Notes: generated by a model not told the origin, from the letters alone. Positions 35,459 to 44,266 are shown, counted from the first letter of the stretch. The stretch: 64,000 nucleotides of DNA from CAVZVW01 sp963778845 (GCA_963778845.1 CAVZVW010000009.1:1969053-2033052), one strand, 5' to 3'. Translations and numbers: made by a program.

Positions 35459-36451
35459 ATGAAGCTCGCCCTGTACCTGCCCAACTTCCGCGACAAGGTC
35501 ACCGTCAAGGAGCTGGAGGACCTGACCAGCCAGGCCGAGGACCTGGACTTCGACTCCGTCTGGACCCTCGACCGGATCGTCGTCCCGGAAGCGTCCGACC
35601 GCGCGGAGCTGCAGTACTCGTTCGGCATGATGAGCGAGTTCCCGAAGGCCCTGCCCGTGTCCTCCCGCGGCGAGTGGTACCAGGGCTGGCCATTGATTCC
35701 CTGGCTGGCGGCCAAGACCTCCAAGCTGCGGATCGGCATGAGCATCATCGACACGCCGTACCGCGCGCCCGGTGTCCTCGCAGCGGAGCTCGCGACGGTC
35801 GACCACCTCTCGAACGGGCGGCTCAACGTGGGTATCGGCTCCGGTTGGATGCCGGAGGAGTTCGCGGCCGCCAGCGCCGCGAACATCTTCCCCCGGCGGC
35901 ACGCGCACGTGCGCGAGACGATCGAGATCATGAAGGGCATCTGGTCGAACGACCTGTTCGAGTACCACGGGGAGTTCGCCGACTTCGACCGCTGCGGCTT
36001 CGGTGCCAAGCCCCTGCAGACCCCGCACCCGCCGATCTTCTTCAGCGGGCTCAAGGACCCCAAGCGCTCGGCGGCCCGGATCGCCAAGTACGACCTGGCG
36101 GGCTGGATCGGCATCCAGGACACCCCGGAGGAGCTGGCGCAATGGCGCGCCGCCATCCAGCGCGAGCTCGAGGAGCTCGGCAGCGCGCGGTCGATCGAGG
36201 ACCTCGAGCTGTGCAGCATGATCTGGTTCGTCATCACGGACGCCGAGACCGACCAGACGCCGGCCGGCAAGGGCACGAACCTGCTCGCCGGCACCGCCGC
36301 GCAGATCACCGACACCCTCAAGCGCTACAAGGAGGCGGGCCTGACGATGCCGCTGCTGTGGCCGCCGTTCGCGGACGTCCCGGTCTCCAAGACGCTCGAC
36401 GACCTCAAGCGGCTCAAAGAGGAGATCATGCCCAAGGTCGAGGCTAGCTGA
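35459..36451 (+). CDS. LLM class F420/flavin-dependent oxidoreductase
   Basis: A 330-residue luciferase-like TIM-barrel enzyme: MKLALYLPNFRDKVTVKELE, FDSVWTLDRI, LATVDHLSNGRLNVGIGSGW and the PLQTPHPPIFFSG strand are typical of TIGR03619-like F420-dependent members. Substrate unknown, presumably a CoA ester or alcohol in the pathway of the flanking ligases. ATG 35459 has GGAG ten bases upstream. The 195-bp gap before it holds no gene. Confidence 0.88.
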   Translation: MKLALYLPNFRDKVTVKELEDLTSQAEDLDFDSVWTLDRIVVPEASDRAELQYSFGMMSEFPKALPVSSRGEWYQGWPLIPWLAAKTSKLRIGMSIIDTPYRAPGVLAAELATVDHLSNGRLNVGIGSGWMPEEFAAASAANIFPRRHAHVRETIEIMKGIWSNDLFEYHGEFADFDRCGFGAKPLQTPHPPIFFSGLKDPKRSAARIAKYDLAGWIGIQDTPEELAQWRAAIQRELEELGSARSIEDLELCSMIWFVITDAETDQTPAGKGTNLLAGTAAQITDTLKRYKEAGLTMPLLWPPFADVPVSKTLDDLKRLKEEIMPKVEAS

Positions 36452-36468
36452 CCCGCGAGGTGGCTGAC

Positions 36469-37266
36469 ATGGCAAGGGGAACGGACCTGTCGGGCCGTTG
36501 GGCGCTGGTGACCGGCGGTGCCCAGGGCCTGGGCGAGGGTATGGCGGTCGCGCTGGCCGCCGCCGGGGCCCGGGTGGCAGTCGCGGACGTCCAGGACGAT
36601 CTCGGGACCGCCGTCGCGGCCGGGCTCGGGGACGGGCACACGTTCGTCCACCTCGACGTCACCGACGACGCAGGGTGGGCGGCCGCCGTCCAGCAGACGG
36701 TCGAGCGCCTGGGCGGGCTGGACATCCTGGTCAACAACGCCGGGATCGAGATCACCAGTCTGCTCGTGGACCTCGACCCCGCCCAGGCCCGCGCCCAGCT
36801 GGAGGTCAACGTCCTGGGCACCGCACTCGGCCTCAAGCACGGGCTGCGCGCGATGCGCCCGGGCGGCCTCGCCGGCCACGGCGGAGCGATCATCAACATC
36901 TCCTCGGTCGCAGCCACGATCGCCTTTCCCGGGATCGCGCTGTACTCGGCCACCAAGTCGGCGGTCGACCGGCTCACCCGGGTGGCGGCGATGGAGTCCG
37001 GCCGGCTCGGCTACGGAGTCCGGGTCAACTGCATCTACCCGGGCCTGGTTCCCACCGCGATGGGGGCGGGGCTGGCCGACGACGTCGCAGAGATCGGCCT
37101 GTTCGGCTCGCCGCAGGAAGCGGTCGAGGCGGTCGTCGGGCTGACGCCCGCGGGCAGGCTCGGCGAGGTGGCCGACATGGCCGACGCCGTGGTGTTCCTG
37201 GCCTCGCACTCTGCGCGGTTCATCACCGGCGCGGGCCTGGCCGTCGACGGCGGGATGGGTATGTGA
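36469..37266 (+). CDS. SDR family NAD(P)-dependent oxidoreductase
   Basis: A 265-residue classical SDR: ALVTGGAQGLGEGMAVALA cofactor loop, ILVNNAGIEI, catalytic Ser in NISSVAATIAF, YSATKSAVDRL with the YxxxK pair, and the C-terminal FITGAGLAVDGGMGM. Such enzymes oxidise 3-hydroxyacyl or steroid hydroxyls. ATG 36469 has GAGGTGG upstream; GTG 36460 is an alternative. It lies 17 bp after the LLM gene, in one operon. Confidence 0.9.
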   Translation: MARGTDLSGRWALVTGGAQGLGEGMAVALAAAGARVAVADVQDDLGTAVAAGLGDGHTFVHLDVTDDAGWAAAVQQTVERLGGLDILVNNAGIEITSLLVDLDPAQARAQLEVNVLGTALGLKHGLRAMRPGGLAGHGGAIINISSVAATIAFPGIALYSATKSAVDRLTRVAAMESGRLGYGVRVNCIYPGLVPTAMGAGLADDVAEIGLFGSPQEAVEAVVGLTPAGRLGEVADMADAVVFLASHSARFITGAGLAVDGGMGM

Positions 37267-37302
37267 CCAGGGGCTCACCGGTCCTTGTCGGGGGTTGGTG
37301 AC

Positions 37303-38850
37303 GTGCGGCTGGTCGACTACCTCGACAAGGGCGCGGACCTGGGCGCCGGCCGCCCCTGCCTGACCACCGACGGCATGACGCTGACCTACGGCGAGGTACA
37401 GGACCTGAGCTCCCGGATCTCGGCGGCGCTCGACGCCTGCGGCATCCGGCCCGGCCACCGGGTCGCGATCCTCTCGGTCAACGACCCGACCGCGTTCAGC
37501 TGCGTCTTCGGCATCAGCCGTGCGGGCGCCGTGTGGTGCCCGGTCAACCCTCGCAACCAGGCCGCCGAGAACCGCGAGCTGCTCGACCTGTTCGGCTGCC
37601 GGGCGCTGATCTTCCAGGCGTCCTTCGGGCCTCTGGTATCGGCGGTCCGTGCCGAGCTCCCGCAGCTGACCACCCTGGTCTGCCTCGACGGCACGGTGGA
37701 CGGGGCGCTCACCTGGGACGAGTTCCTCGCGCTGGGGGCCGCCCGGGACGTCGACCGCCCGGCCGACGCCGACCTGGCGATGATCGTCGGCACCGGGGGG
37801 ACCACGGGCCGGCCGAAGGGCGTCGAGCTCACGGGCACCAACCTCGAGGCGATGACCGCCGCCACCCTGATCGGCTATCCGTTCGCGGGGCCGCCGGTCT
37901 ACCTCGCGCTGGCCCCGCTCACCCATGCCGCGGGAGTCCTGTGTCTGCCGGTCCTGGCCCTCGGCGGCGAAGTGGTCATCATGAGGACCCCTGACGTCGG
38001 TGGCTTCCTCGACCACGTCCAGAGACATCGGGTGACGCACACCTTCCTGCCGCCCACCCTGATCTACATGGTGCTGTCCCACGAGCGCCTCGACACCACC
38101 GATCTAGGCTCGCTGCAGTGCTTCTGGTACGGCGCTGCGCCGATGTCGCCGACCCGCCTCGAGGAGGCCCTCGTCCGGATCGGTCCGGTCATGGCCCAGC
38201 TGTTCGGGCAGACCGAGGCGCCGATGATGATCTCCACCATGGCTCCCGAGGACCACTTCCGGGCCGACGGAACCGTTGCCCGCGAACGGCTACGGTCGGC
38301 CGGCCGCCCCTCGCCCCTGGTCCGCGTCGCCATCATGGCCGCCGACGGCACGCTGCTCGCGCCGGGGGAGACCGGGGAGATCGTGGTTCGCGGCTCGCTG
38401 GTGATGCGGGGCTACCACCGCAACGCCGAGGCCACCGCCGAGGCGTCCACCCACGGCTGGCACCACACCGGGGACATCGGCTACCTGGACGACGACAACT
38501 ACCTGTTCATCGTCGACCGGGCCAAGGACATGGTCATCACCGGCGGCTTCAACGTGTACTCCACCGAGGTCGAGCAGGCTCTGATGCAGCACCCCGACGT
38601 CCAGGACTGCGCCGTGATCGGCCTGCCCGACGGGAAGTGGGGCGAGCGTGTCACCGCCGTGGTCCAGCTCCGGTCCGGCGCCGTGGCCGCCCCGGACCAG
38701 CTGCGCGCGTTCGCCCGCGAGAGGCTCGGCGGGGTCAAGGCCCCCAAGCAGGTGGAGATCTGGCCCGATCTGCCGCGCTCCAAAGTCGGCAAGGTGCTCA
38801 AACGCGAGATCAGGGACACCCTCACCGCGCGGAGTGGTCAGCCAGGGTGA
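37303..38850 (+). CDS. AMP-dependent acyl-CoA synthetase
   Basis: The second ANL ligase of the cluster, about 515 residues: P-loop MIVGTGGTTGRPKGVE, QLFGQTEAPMMIS, GWHHTGDIG, hinge IVDRAKDMVITGGFNVYSTE and Lys in SKVGKVLKREIRD. It resembles FadD3-like (long and cyclic acid) ligases. GTG 37303 is preceded by a G-rich stretch; TTG 37285 is a possible earlier start. Two ligases of different subfamilies in one operon point to a multi-step side-chain or ring degradation. Confidence 0.88.
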   Translation: MRLVDYLDKGADLGAGRPCLTTDGMTLTYGEVQDLSSRISAALDACGIRPGHRVAILSVNDPTAFSCVFGISRAGAVWCPVNPRNQAAENRELLDLFGCRALIFQASFGPLVSAVRAELPQLTTLVCLDGTVDGALTWDEFLALGAARDVDRPADADLAMIVGTGGTTGRPKGVELTGTNLEAMTAATLIGYPFAGPPVYLALAPLTHAAGVLCLPVLALGGEVVIMRTPDVGGFLDHVQRHRVTHTFLPPTLIYMVLSHERLDTTDLGSLQCFWYGAAPMSPTRLEEALVRIGPVMAQLFGQTEAPMMISTMAPEDHFRADGTVARERLRSAGRPSPLVRVAIMAADGTLLAPGETGEIVVRGSLVMRGYHRNAEATAEASTHGWHHTGDIGYLDDDNYLFIVDRAKDMVITGGFNVYSTEVEQALMQHPDVQDCAVIGLPDGKWGERVTAVVQLRSGAVAAPDQLRAFARERLGGVKAPKQVEIWPDLPRSKVGKVLKREIRDTLTARSGQPG

Positions 38851-38881
38851 TGGTGTGGGCGCCCAGGCACGGTCGTGTCCC

Positions 38882-39820
38882 GTGACGGGTGACCTACCCC
38901 TGCTCGGGTTCGGCCTTCCCGTGGCCGGACGCTGGGCGACCCCGGACACGATGCGTCGGATCGCCCGTCGCGCCGAGGCGCTGGGGTACGCGTCGCTGTG
39001 GACCTTCCAGCGCCTGCTCTACCCGGCCGGCGGCGGGCTGGACCCGGCGCATCGAGCGGTGCTCGACCCCGTGGTCGCGCTCGCGCACGTCGCCGGGCAC
39101 ACCGACCGGATCAGGCTGGGCACGGCGACCGTCTGCGCGCCGTTCACCGCGCCGGCTGTGCTCGCCAAGGCGCTGACGTCGCTGGACGTCGTGTCCGGTG
39201 GCCGGCTCACCGTCGGGCTCGGGATCGGCTGGCTGCCGCAGGAGTACGCCGCCGCCGGCGTGCCCTTCGAGCGGCGCGGCCCGCGCATGGAGGAGTACCT
39301 GCGCTGCCTCGAGGCGCTGTGGACGCAGGACCCGGTCGAGTTCACGGGAGAGTTCTACACCGTGCCGCGCTCGCACATGGGGCCGCCGCCCGTGCAGCGA
39401 CCACACCCACCGGTGCTGCTCGGCGGCGCTGCGGCACCAGCCCTGCGGCGCGCCGGGCGGCTCGCCCAGGGCTGGATCGGCAGCAGCCAGCAGGACCTCA
39501 CCCGGATCGGCACGTGCGTCGCAACCGTGCGCGACGGCGCGCGCCAGGCCGGGCGCGATCCGCAGGCCGTGCGGATCGTCGTGCGCGGCCTCGTCGACCT
39601 GGTCGACCACGACCCCGGCGGCCAGCGCCGACCACTGCACGGGACGCGGGAGCAAGTGCTCCACGACCTCGCCGATCTGCGCGCACATGGCGTCACCGAG
39701 GTCTTCTTCGACCTCAATCTCTCACCCACGGTCAGCGCTCCCGACGCCGACGCGGGTACCGCGTTCGCCTACGCCGAGTACGTACTCGACGCGTTCGCAC
39801 CGGCGAAGCGGTCGCTGTAG
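38882..39820 (+). CDS. LLM class F420-dependent oxidoreductase
   Basis: About 312 residues: GDLPLLGFGLPVAGRWATPD, GYASLWTFQRLLYP, VDRIRLGTAT-like strand (TDRIRLGTATVCAPF), SGGRLTVGLGIGWLPQEYAA, and QRPHPPVLLGG. It is a second member of the F420/flavin LLM superfamily in the cluster, only distantly similar to the one at 35459. GTG 38882 is the start nearest the first conserved strand; earlier GTGs exist in frame. Confidence 0.85.
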   Translation: MTGDLPLLGFGLPVAGRWATPDTMRRIARRAEALGYASLWTFQRLLYPAGGGLDPAHRAVLDPVVALAHVAGHTDRIRLGTATVCAPFTAPAVLAKALTSLDVVSGGRLTVGLGIGWLPQEYAAAGVPFERRGPRMEEYLRCLEALWTQDPVEFTGEFYTVPRSHMGPPPVQRPHPPVLLGGAAAPALRRAGRLAQGWIGSSQQDLTRIGTCVATVRDGARQAGRDPQAVRIVVRGLVDLVDHDPGGQRRPLHGTREQVLHDLADLRAHGVTEVFFDLNLSPTVSAPDADAGTAFAYAEYVLDAFAPAKRSL

Positions 39821-39879
39821 CGCGAGGCCACCGGCAGCAGCTCTCTCGATGAGCGAGCGTGCGCGTCTTCCCATCTTCC

Positions 39880-39940
39880 CAACCGATTGGTTGACGATGA
39901 CCTGCGCTCGAGGCTAGGGTTATCGTCAACCGATGAGTTG
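39880..39940. promoter_or_regulatory. Two ArsR-type operators
   Basis: CAACCGATTGGTTG at 39880-39893 is a near-perfect palindrome, and CAACCGATGAGTTG at 39927-39940 matches it at 12 of 14 positions. The spacing is 47 bp. The second ends ten bases before the TTG start of the ArsR-type gene, overlapping its ribosome binding region. In addition GGTTGACGAT and ATCGTCAACC form a 10-bp inverted repeat between the two sites. Autorepression of the operon is the natural reading. Confidence 0.65.
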
Positions 39941-39950
39941 AGGTGACAGC

Positions 39951-40307
39951 TTGGCGGACCAGCTCTCCCGAGTGTTCGCGGCCCTGGCCGACCCCACCCG
40001 GCGAGACCTGCTGGCCCGGCTCTCGGTGGCCGACGCCACGGTGGGGCAGCTGGCCGCGCCGTACGACGTCACCGTCCAGGCCGTGTCCAAGCACGTGAAA
40101 GTGCTGCAGGACGCCGGGCTGGTCAGCCGCGGCGGGCACTCGCACCGGCGCCCCGTGCACCTCGAGGCGGAGGTGTTCGACCTGATGACCCAGTGGATCG
40201 AGCGTTACCGACTGCAGGCCGAGGACCGGTACCGCCGCCTCGACGCCGTGCTGGCCGCGATGGATGACGCCGAGAGCACGGACCACCCGAGACAGGAGCC
40301 AGCGTGA
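39951..40307 (+). CDS. ArsR family transcriptional regulator
   Basis: A 118-residue winged-helix regulator without the metal-binding cysteines: VFAALADPTRRDLLARLSV, recognition helix VTVQAVSKHVKVLQDAGLV, and wing RGGHSHRRPVHLEAEVFD. This subfamily is commonly encoded with SRPBCC proteins, as here. The start is TTG at 39951 behind GAGGTGAC. It overlaps the next gene by four bases. Confidence 0.9.
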   Translation: MADQLSRVFAALADPTRRDLLARLSVADATVGQLAAPYDVTVQAVSKHVKVLQDAGLVSRGGHSHRRPVHLEAEVFDLMTQWIERYRLQAEDRYRRLDAVLAAMDDAESTDHPRQEPA

Positions 40308-40792
40308 TGTCCACCACCTACACCGCCGCGCGGATCGAGGCCGATCCGACGCTGCCGATCATCCGGATCACCCGGGACTTCGCGGCCACCCCCGCGCAGC
40401 TGCACCGGGCGCACACCGATGCGGAGCTGTTCGCCCGCTGGGTCGGACCGCGTAGCCTGCAGACCCGGATCGAGGAGTGGGACGCCCGGACCGGCGGCTG
40501 CTGGCGCTACGTGGCCAGCCGCGAGGGGGTCGAGTTCGGCTTCCACGGCACCTTCCACGAGGTCCGGCGGGACCGAATCGTGCAGACCTTCACCTTCGAC
40601 GGCGATCCGGACGGGGTCGCGCTGCAGACGCTACGGTTCGAGGACCTCGGCGACGGCCGCACCCGGCTGCACGCGCAGTCGCTGGTGGACAGCTTCGAGG
40701 GTCGGGACGCCTGGCTGCGCAGCGGCATGGAGTCCGGGGTCAACGAGGGCTACCTCAAGCTGGAGGAGCTGGTGACCGATGGCGTCCTCTGA
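40304..40792 (+). CDS. SRPBCC family protein (AHSA1-like)
   Basis: A 162-residue AHSA1-type START-fold protein: IIRITRDFAATPAQLHRAHT, FARWVGPRSLQTRIEEWDAR, GCWRYV, and the C-terminal SGMESGVNEGYLKLEEL. It likely binds or sequesters a hydrophobic ligand sensed with the ArsR partner. GTG 40304 or ATG 40307 follows CAGGAGCC. The 3' end overlaps the next gene by 14 bp. Confidence 0.88.
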   Translation: MMSTTYTAARIEADPTLPIIRITRDFAATPAQLHRAHTDAELFARWVGPRSLQTRIEEWDARTGGCWRYVASREGVEFGFHGTFHEVRRDRIVQTFTFDGDPDGVALQTLRFEDLGDGRTRLHAQSLVDSFEGRDAWLRSGMESGVNEGYLKLEELVTDGVL

Positions 40793-41360
40793 CCAGCCGG
40801 CCGAGCGGCACCGACAGCTGGCCGGAGGGTTCACCGACCGGGTGCTCGGCACCCGCGACTGGGACGCGCCGGCGCCGGTTCAGGGCTGGCGGGCCCGGGA
40901 CGTGGTACGGCACCTGACCGAGTGGCTGCCGGCCCTGCTGGCCGGGGGAGCCGGGATCGAGCTGTCCACGAGGGTCACGGTGGAGGAGGACCCGGCCGCC
41001 GCCTGGCTGGCGCACGCGGCCGCGGTGCAGGCCCTGCTGGACGACCCGGGCACCGCCGACCGACTGCTGCAGAACCCGCATATCGGCCGGCTGCCGGTGG
41101 ACCAGGCGATCGACCGGTTCTACACCACCGACGTCTTCATGCACACCTGGGACCTGGCCCGGGCCACCGGTCAGGACGACCGGCTGGACCCGCAGCTCTG
41201 CGCCGACCTGCTGGCCGAGATGGAGCCGATCGACGAACTGCTCCGGTCGTCGGGGGAGTACGGCCCCCGCGTGCCGGTACCGCCGGACGCCGGTCCGCAG
41301 GTCCAGCTGATCGGGTTCATCGGACGAGACCCGTCCTGGGCCCCGGCTTCGCTCGGTTGA
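40779..41360 (+). CDS. TIGR03086 family metal-binding protein (DinB/maleylpyruvate isomerase-like)
   Basis: A 193-residue four-helix DinB-fold protein: VQGWRARDVVRHLTEWLPAL carries the first metal histidine, DVFMHTWDLARATGQDD the other. Such proteins bind a divalent metal and may act as thiol-dependent transferases using mycothiol, an actinobacterial thiol. It is the third gene of the ArsR operon. Confidence 0.87.
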   Translation: MASSDQPAERHRQLAGGFTDRVLGTRDWDAPAPVQGWRARDVVRHLTEWLPALLAGGAGIELSTRVTVEEDPAAAWLAHAAAVQALLDDPGTADRLLQNPHIGRLPVDQAIDRFYTTDVFMHTWDLARATGQDDRLDPQLCADLLAEMEPIDELLRSSGEYGPRVPVPPDAGPQVQLIGFIGRDPSWAPASLG

Positions 41361-41372
41361 CAGAGTGAACCG

Positions 41373-42131
41373 ATGCTGACTCAGGTGGCCGACGGCGTCT
41401 GGGTCCGGCAGAGCGCGTGGGTCTGGAGCAATGCCATCGCGGTGCGCGGGGAGGGTGGGTTGATCCTGGTCGATCCCGGCATCGACGGTTCCGAGCTGAA
41501 CCAGCTCGCCGATGACGTGGACCGGCTCGGCATTCCGGTGGTCGCCGGGTTCTCCACCCATCCCCACTGGGACCACCTGCTCTGGCATCCCCGGTTCGGC
41601 GACGTGCCGCGCTACGCCACCCCCGCCGGCGCCCACGCTGCCAGTGAAGCCCGAGAGCGGGCGCAGAGAATGGCGGCGGAGAGCGCGTCGGGCGTCCCTC
41701 TCGAGCTGATCGGGCTCGTCACCCCGCTGCCCGCGGACGGGGGACCCGTGCCGGGCGAGATCGTCGAGCATCAGGCTCACGCCATCGGCCACGCCGCCGT
41801 CCTTCTCGCGGACTGTGGAGTCCTGCTCGCCGGCGACATGTTCTCCGACGTCCTGATCCCGCTCCTCGACGCTCGCCGCCCCGATCAGGTGGGCGCCTAC
41901 GAGACGGCACTCGACCGGCTGGGTGAGGCCGCCATGCACGTCGACGTCCTGGTCCCCGGCCACGGCGCCGTTGCCCAGGGTCCCGAGGTGGCGGTCCGCC
42001 TCGCCGCCGATCGTGCCTACATCGACGCGCTGCGGCGAGGTGAGGACCCGGTCGACGCGCGTCTGAGTCAAGACTGGCTCTCGGGCCCCCACCAGTCGAA
42101 CCTGGAACAGGCCCGACACTCGTCTGGATAG
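41373..42131 (+). CDS. MBL fold metallo-hydrolase
   Basis: A 252-residue metallo-beta-lactamase-fold enzyme. The zinc motif is HPHWDH (residues about 63-68), with further ligands in QAHAIGHAAV, the bridging Asp in LLAGDMFSD and the last His in VPGHGAVAQ. Probably a thioesterase- or lactonase-like hydrolase. It lies 12 bp after the TIGR03086 gene and ends the intact core before the remnant-rich region. Confidence 0.88.
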   Translation: MLTQVADGVWVRQSAWVWSNAIAVRGEGGLILVDPGIDGSELNQLADDVDRLGIPVVAGFSTHPHWDHLLWHPRFGDVPRYATPAGAHAASEARERAQRMAAESASGVPLELIGLVTPLPADGGPVPGEIVEHQAHAIGHAAVLLADCGVLLAGDMFSDVLIPLLDARRPDQVGAYETALDRLGEAAMHVDVLVPGHGAVAQGPEVAVRLAADRAYIDALRRGEDPVDARLSQDWLSGPHQSNLEQARHSSG

Positions 42132-42162
42132 ACGTCGGCGTCATCGCGCTCATGGTCGCCAC

Positions 42163-42360
42163 CCGGGCGGTGGCGTGCACGACGCCCAGGTCGATCGGCC
42201 AGTGGCCGTGGACTATGCGATTGCACAACCGAGCCGGCTGCCACAGTGCATCACGACACTGACGGTCGGCGCCCAGTTGCTCGTCGGTGACGTCGACGAG
42301 GGACACAGCCTGCCCGGCGGCCTCGATCATCTCCTCGAGGCGCAACACATCACGCCGCAT
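42163..42360 (-). pseudogene. HepT-type toxin remnant with internal deletion
   Basis: Sixty-six codons from ATG 42360 read MRRDVLRLEEMIEAAGQAV and later RLCNRIVHGHWPIDLGVVHA. Both parts match HepT (DUF86) RNase toxins, including the RxxxxH catalytic motif (R48 to H51 region). About 27 residues between DAL and WQPARL, normally present, are missing. No stop follows directly, and no MntA nucleotidyltransferase antitoxin is encoded nearby, so the module is dead. Confidence 0.65.
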
Positions 42361-42370
42361 AGAGCGGGCG

Positions 42371-42470
42371 AGGACAGCTCCTCGACGTAGGCCATCGCCG
42401 CGGCACGAACGGCGTCGTCGTGCCCCAGCTCCCCGACCTCCGTCACGCCGATCAGCTTGCCAGGCAGCAC
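42371..42470 (-). pseudogene. N-terminal remnant of an HNH endonuclease gene
   Basis: This segment matches 54951-55050 closely, the reverse-strand start of the intact HNH gene (coding GHDDAVRAAAMAYVEELS here). It is cut off after about 25 codons by the HepT remnant. Together with the adjoining forward NERD fragment it preserves the divergent arrangement of the intact pair. Confidence 0.7.
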
Positions 42471-42550
42471 CTCGCGAGCGCGGTATCCGATCGGTCAGCC
42501 GGGCGCACTTCCTGTGTGGCACTCAAGGCACGTCGGAGAGCGCGCCGACA

Positions 42551-42745
42551 TGAATGGCATGGCAGGTCTGCACGCGGTGCGGTGGCGCAAGTGCGGCACG
42601 GACCCCGTGTGTACGTCAACGACGAAGCCGGCCAGCAACTCGGATGGCTCGACCTGCAGACCGGTGCGAGCACCCTCGATCAACCCGAGCGCGGAGCCGA
42701 GTTCCACGGCGCCCTCGTCCTGTTCCTGACGCTGGACGCCGCCCG
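42551..42745 (+). pseudogene. N-terminal remnant of a NERD-domain gene, frameshifted
   Basis: Homologous to 55129-55320. The start reads MNGMAGLHAVRWRKCG; two extra bases near 42612 (GTGTGTACG versus GTGTACG) shift the frame, and similarity ends near 42745, before the nuclease domain. The DNA stays alignable in the original frame after the shift (YVNDEAGQQLGWLDLQTGAS), so it decayed after duplication. Confidence 0.75.
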
Positions 42746-42801
42746 GGCCGATCCGATCAGGGGAGCGTTGCCCCGCCCCGGTCGGCGATGTCGTCGCGCC
42801 T

Positions 42802-42900
42802 TCACGGGGTGAGCGGCTCGCCGCCCAGGGACGTCATCAGCACCGGGTCGGCTTTGAGGGCGACGAACAGCCGAAGGTCGTCGAGGCGGTAGGTGCAATC
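42802..42900 (-). pseudogene. Possible GNAT acetyltransferase fragment
   Basis: A frame ending at the TGA 42802-42804 reads LRLFVALKADPVLMTSLGG, like the first helix of GNAT acetyltransferases (LxxFxAxxADPEVMxxLGG). No start and no acetyl-CoA loop remain. The segment 42901-43004 holds nothing recognisable. Confidence 0.3.
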
Positions 42901-43004
42901 AGCAGCCGGGTGTGTTCAGGATGGTGTTGCCGTCCCAGCGGGTCGGCAACTCGGGCTCGTGGCCGTGCTGGTGGGGCGCGAGGCTGCTGCCCTGCCCGCG
43001 CGAC

Positions 43005-43490
43005 CTACGGGATCGTCAGCTTGGCGAGCGCGCCACCTTGGAGCACGACAGCCTGTCCACCGACGGTGCGCGAGAACTCGAGCTGCACAGCGTAGACGTA
43101 CTCGCCGGACAGCCAGGTGCAGGCGGGGTTGCCCACGAACGGCACGAGCCGGAGGTCGTAGAGGCCTCCACCCTGGTTGGTGAACTCGGTCACGGACACC
43201 CCGCAGCCACCGGGCCGGACGTTGAACCCGTCCCTGAGTGTCCAGCCCGCCGGCAGCGGGATCGCCGCGCTCTGGGTGCCGGCATTGGCGCCGAGATCGT
43301 CCACCGGCGCGCCGTGCGAGGTGACGAGCACGCTCATCAGCGCAGACGCAGGGACGGTGGCCCCCGAGTCGCCCGCGTCGGCGTTGCTCCGGTTGATCTG
43401 TACCTGGACCAGCAGCTCGCCGTCCGGACCAGCATTCTGCTCGTGCTCGTGGCCCCGCTCACGGTCGTGATTGCGTTCACGCTCGGTCAT
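43005..43490 (-). CDS. Hypothetical protein
   Basis: A 161-residue protein with a charged His/Glu/Arg N-terminus (TERERNHDRERGHEHEQ) and a beta-rich remainder. Two cysteines (GGCGVS and PACTWL) might pair. There is no signal peptide. The segment VQVQINRSNADAGDSGATVP suggests a structural or adhesive beta fold. ATG 43490 has GGAAGGACAG upstream. I do not recognise the family; it stands alone among remnants. Confidence 0.6.
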   Translation of the reverse strand: MTERERNHDRERGHEHEQNAGPDGELLVQVQINRSNADAGDSGATVPASALMSVLVTSHGAPVDDLGANAGTQSAAIPLPAGWTLRDGFNVRPGGCGVSVTEFTNQGGGLYDLRLVPFVGNPACTWLSGEYVYAVQLEFSRTVGGQAVVLQGGALAKLTIP

Positions 43491-43834
43491 GGTCACTGTC
43501 CTTCCACACGGTCCGGCGCCGGCATTCGGCGACCGCAGCCTCTGGGGTGTCGTCCCCAAAGGTGCCGTTGCCGAGGCTCCTGATACACCGCCAGGCGCCG
43601 GGAGTCATCGGTTGCCAGGAGGTTGGATGCTGATGGCTCGCGCTCGCCGCCTCCGGGAGCGGGCGAAGGCGGTCCTTCCGTGATGTGGACAGCGCCAGGC
43701 CCCGCCTGCGGGTGCGTGGCTACGGTTCGGCGGTGACCCTGCCATCCTCCGGAACGCCCCGACGGGACGGGGATCGCTGGGACACAGGCTCGCTGGACAC
43801 CGAGTGGACCCTCTGCAAGATCCCGGCCATGGAA

Positions 43835-44266
43835 TCAGCGGATGTGTCGCGCGAGTCGCGCAGAGATCTCCACGAAGTGGGCAGGGATGGAGTCGAAGGC
43901 GTGATCCTCGAAGTAGACCTGCAACGAGTCGTCGTACACGGCAGCACGTGCCAGGGCCGCGCGCGCCTCGGCTAGAGCGGTCGCGTAGCGCATGGTGTTC
44001 TCGCGGCCGAGTGTCTCGTTGAATCTCGCGTAGTCCTCATCGGTAGCCCCATCCCATCGCGTAAGGTGACTGACCCAGTTCTGGCTTGCAGCCGAGACTG
44101 CGACGGCCTTCAGAGCGTCGTGGAACACATCCTCGATCTTGGACGTCTGACGGGACTTGACGTTCAGCCAGTAGGTGATTCCGGCCCCGAGAAGCACGGA
44201 GACAAGAGGGAGAGCTGCACCCATGAGATTCATAAGGTGATCGTGCACCAGGTAGCCCGACAACAT
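43835..44266 (-). CDS. Hypothetical protein with one membrane segment
   Basis: A 143-residue protein with an N-terminal membrane segment (MGAALPLVSVLLGAGITYWL) followed by a soluble helical domain (SRQTSKIEDVFHDALKAVAV, EARAALARAAVYDDSLQVYF). It resembles small membrane-anchored proteins common in genomic islands, without a known function. Base composition is less GC-rich than the core genes, which suggests transfer. Confidence 0.6.
   Translation of the reverse strand: MLSGYLVHDHLMNLMGAALPLVSVLLGAGITYWLNVKSRQTSKIEDVFHDALKAVAVSAASQNWVSHLTRWDGATDEDYARFNETLGRENTMRYATALAEARAALARAAVYDDSLQVYFEDHAFDSIPAHFVEISARLARHIR

Noticed and set aside
33569..36475. 968-codon open frame on the reverse strand
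   Set aside because: It is fully antisense to the acyl-CoA ligase and LLM genes, which have complete family motifs; no motif or ribosome binding site supports the reverse frame.
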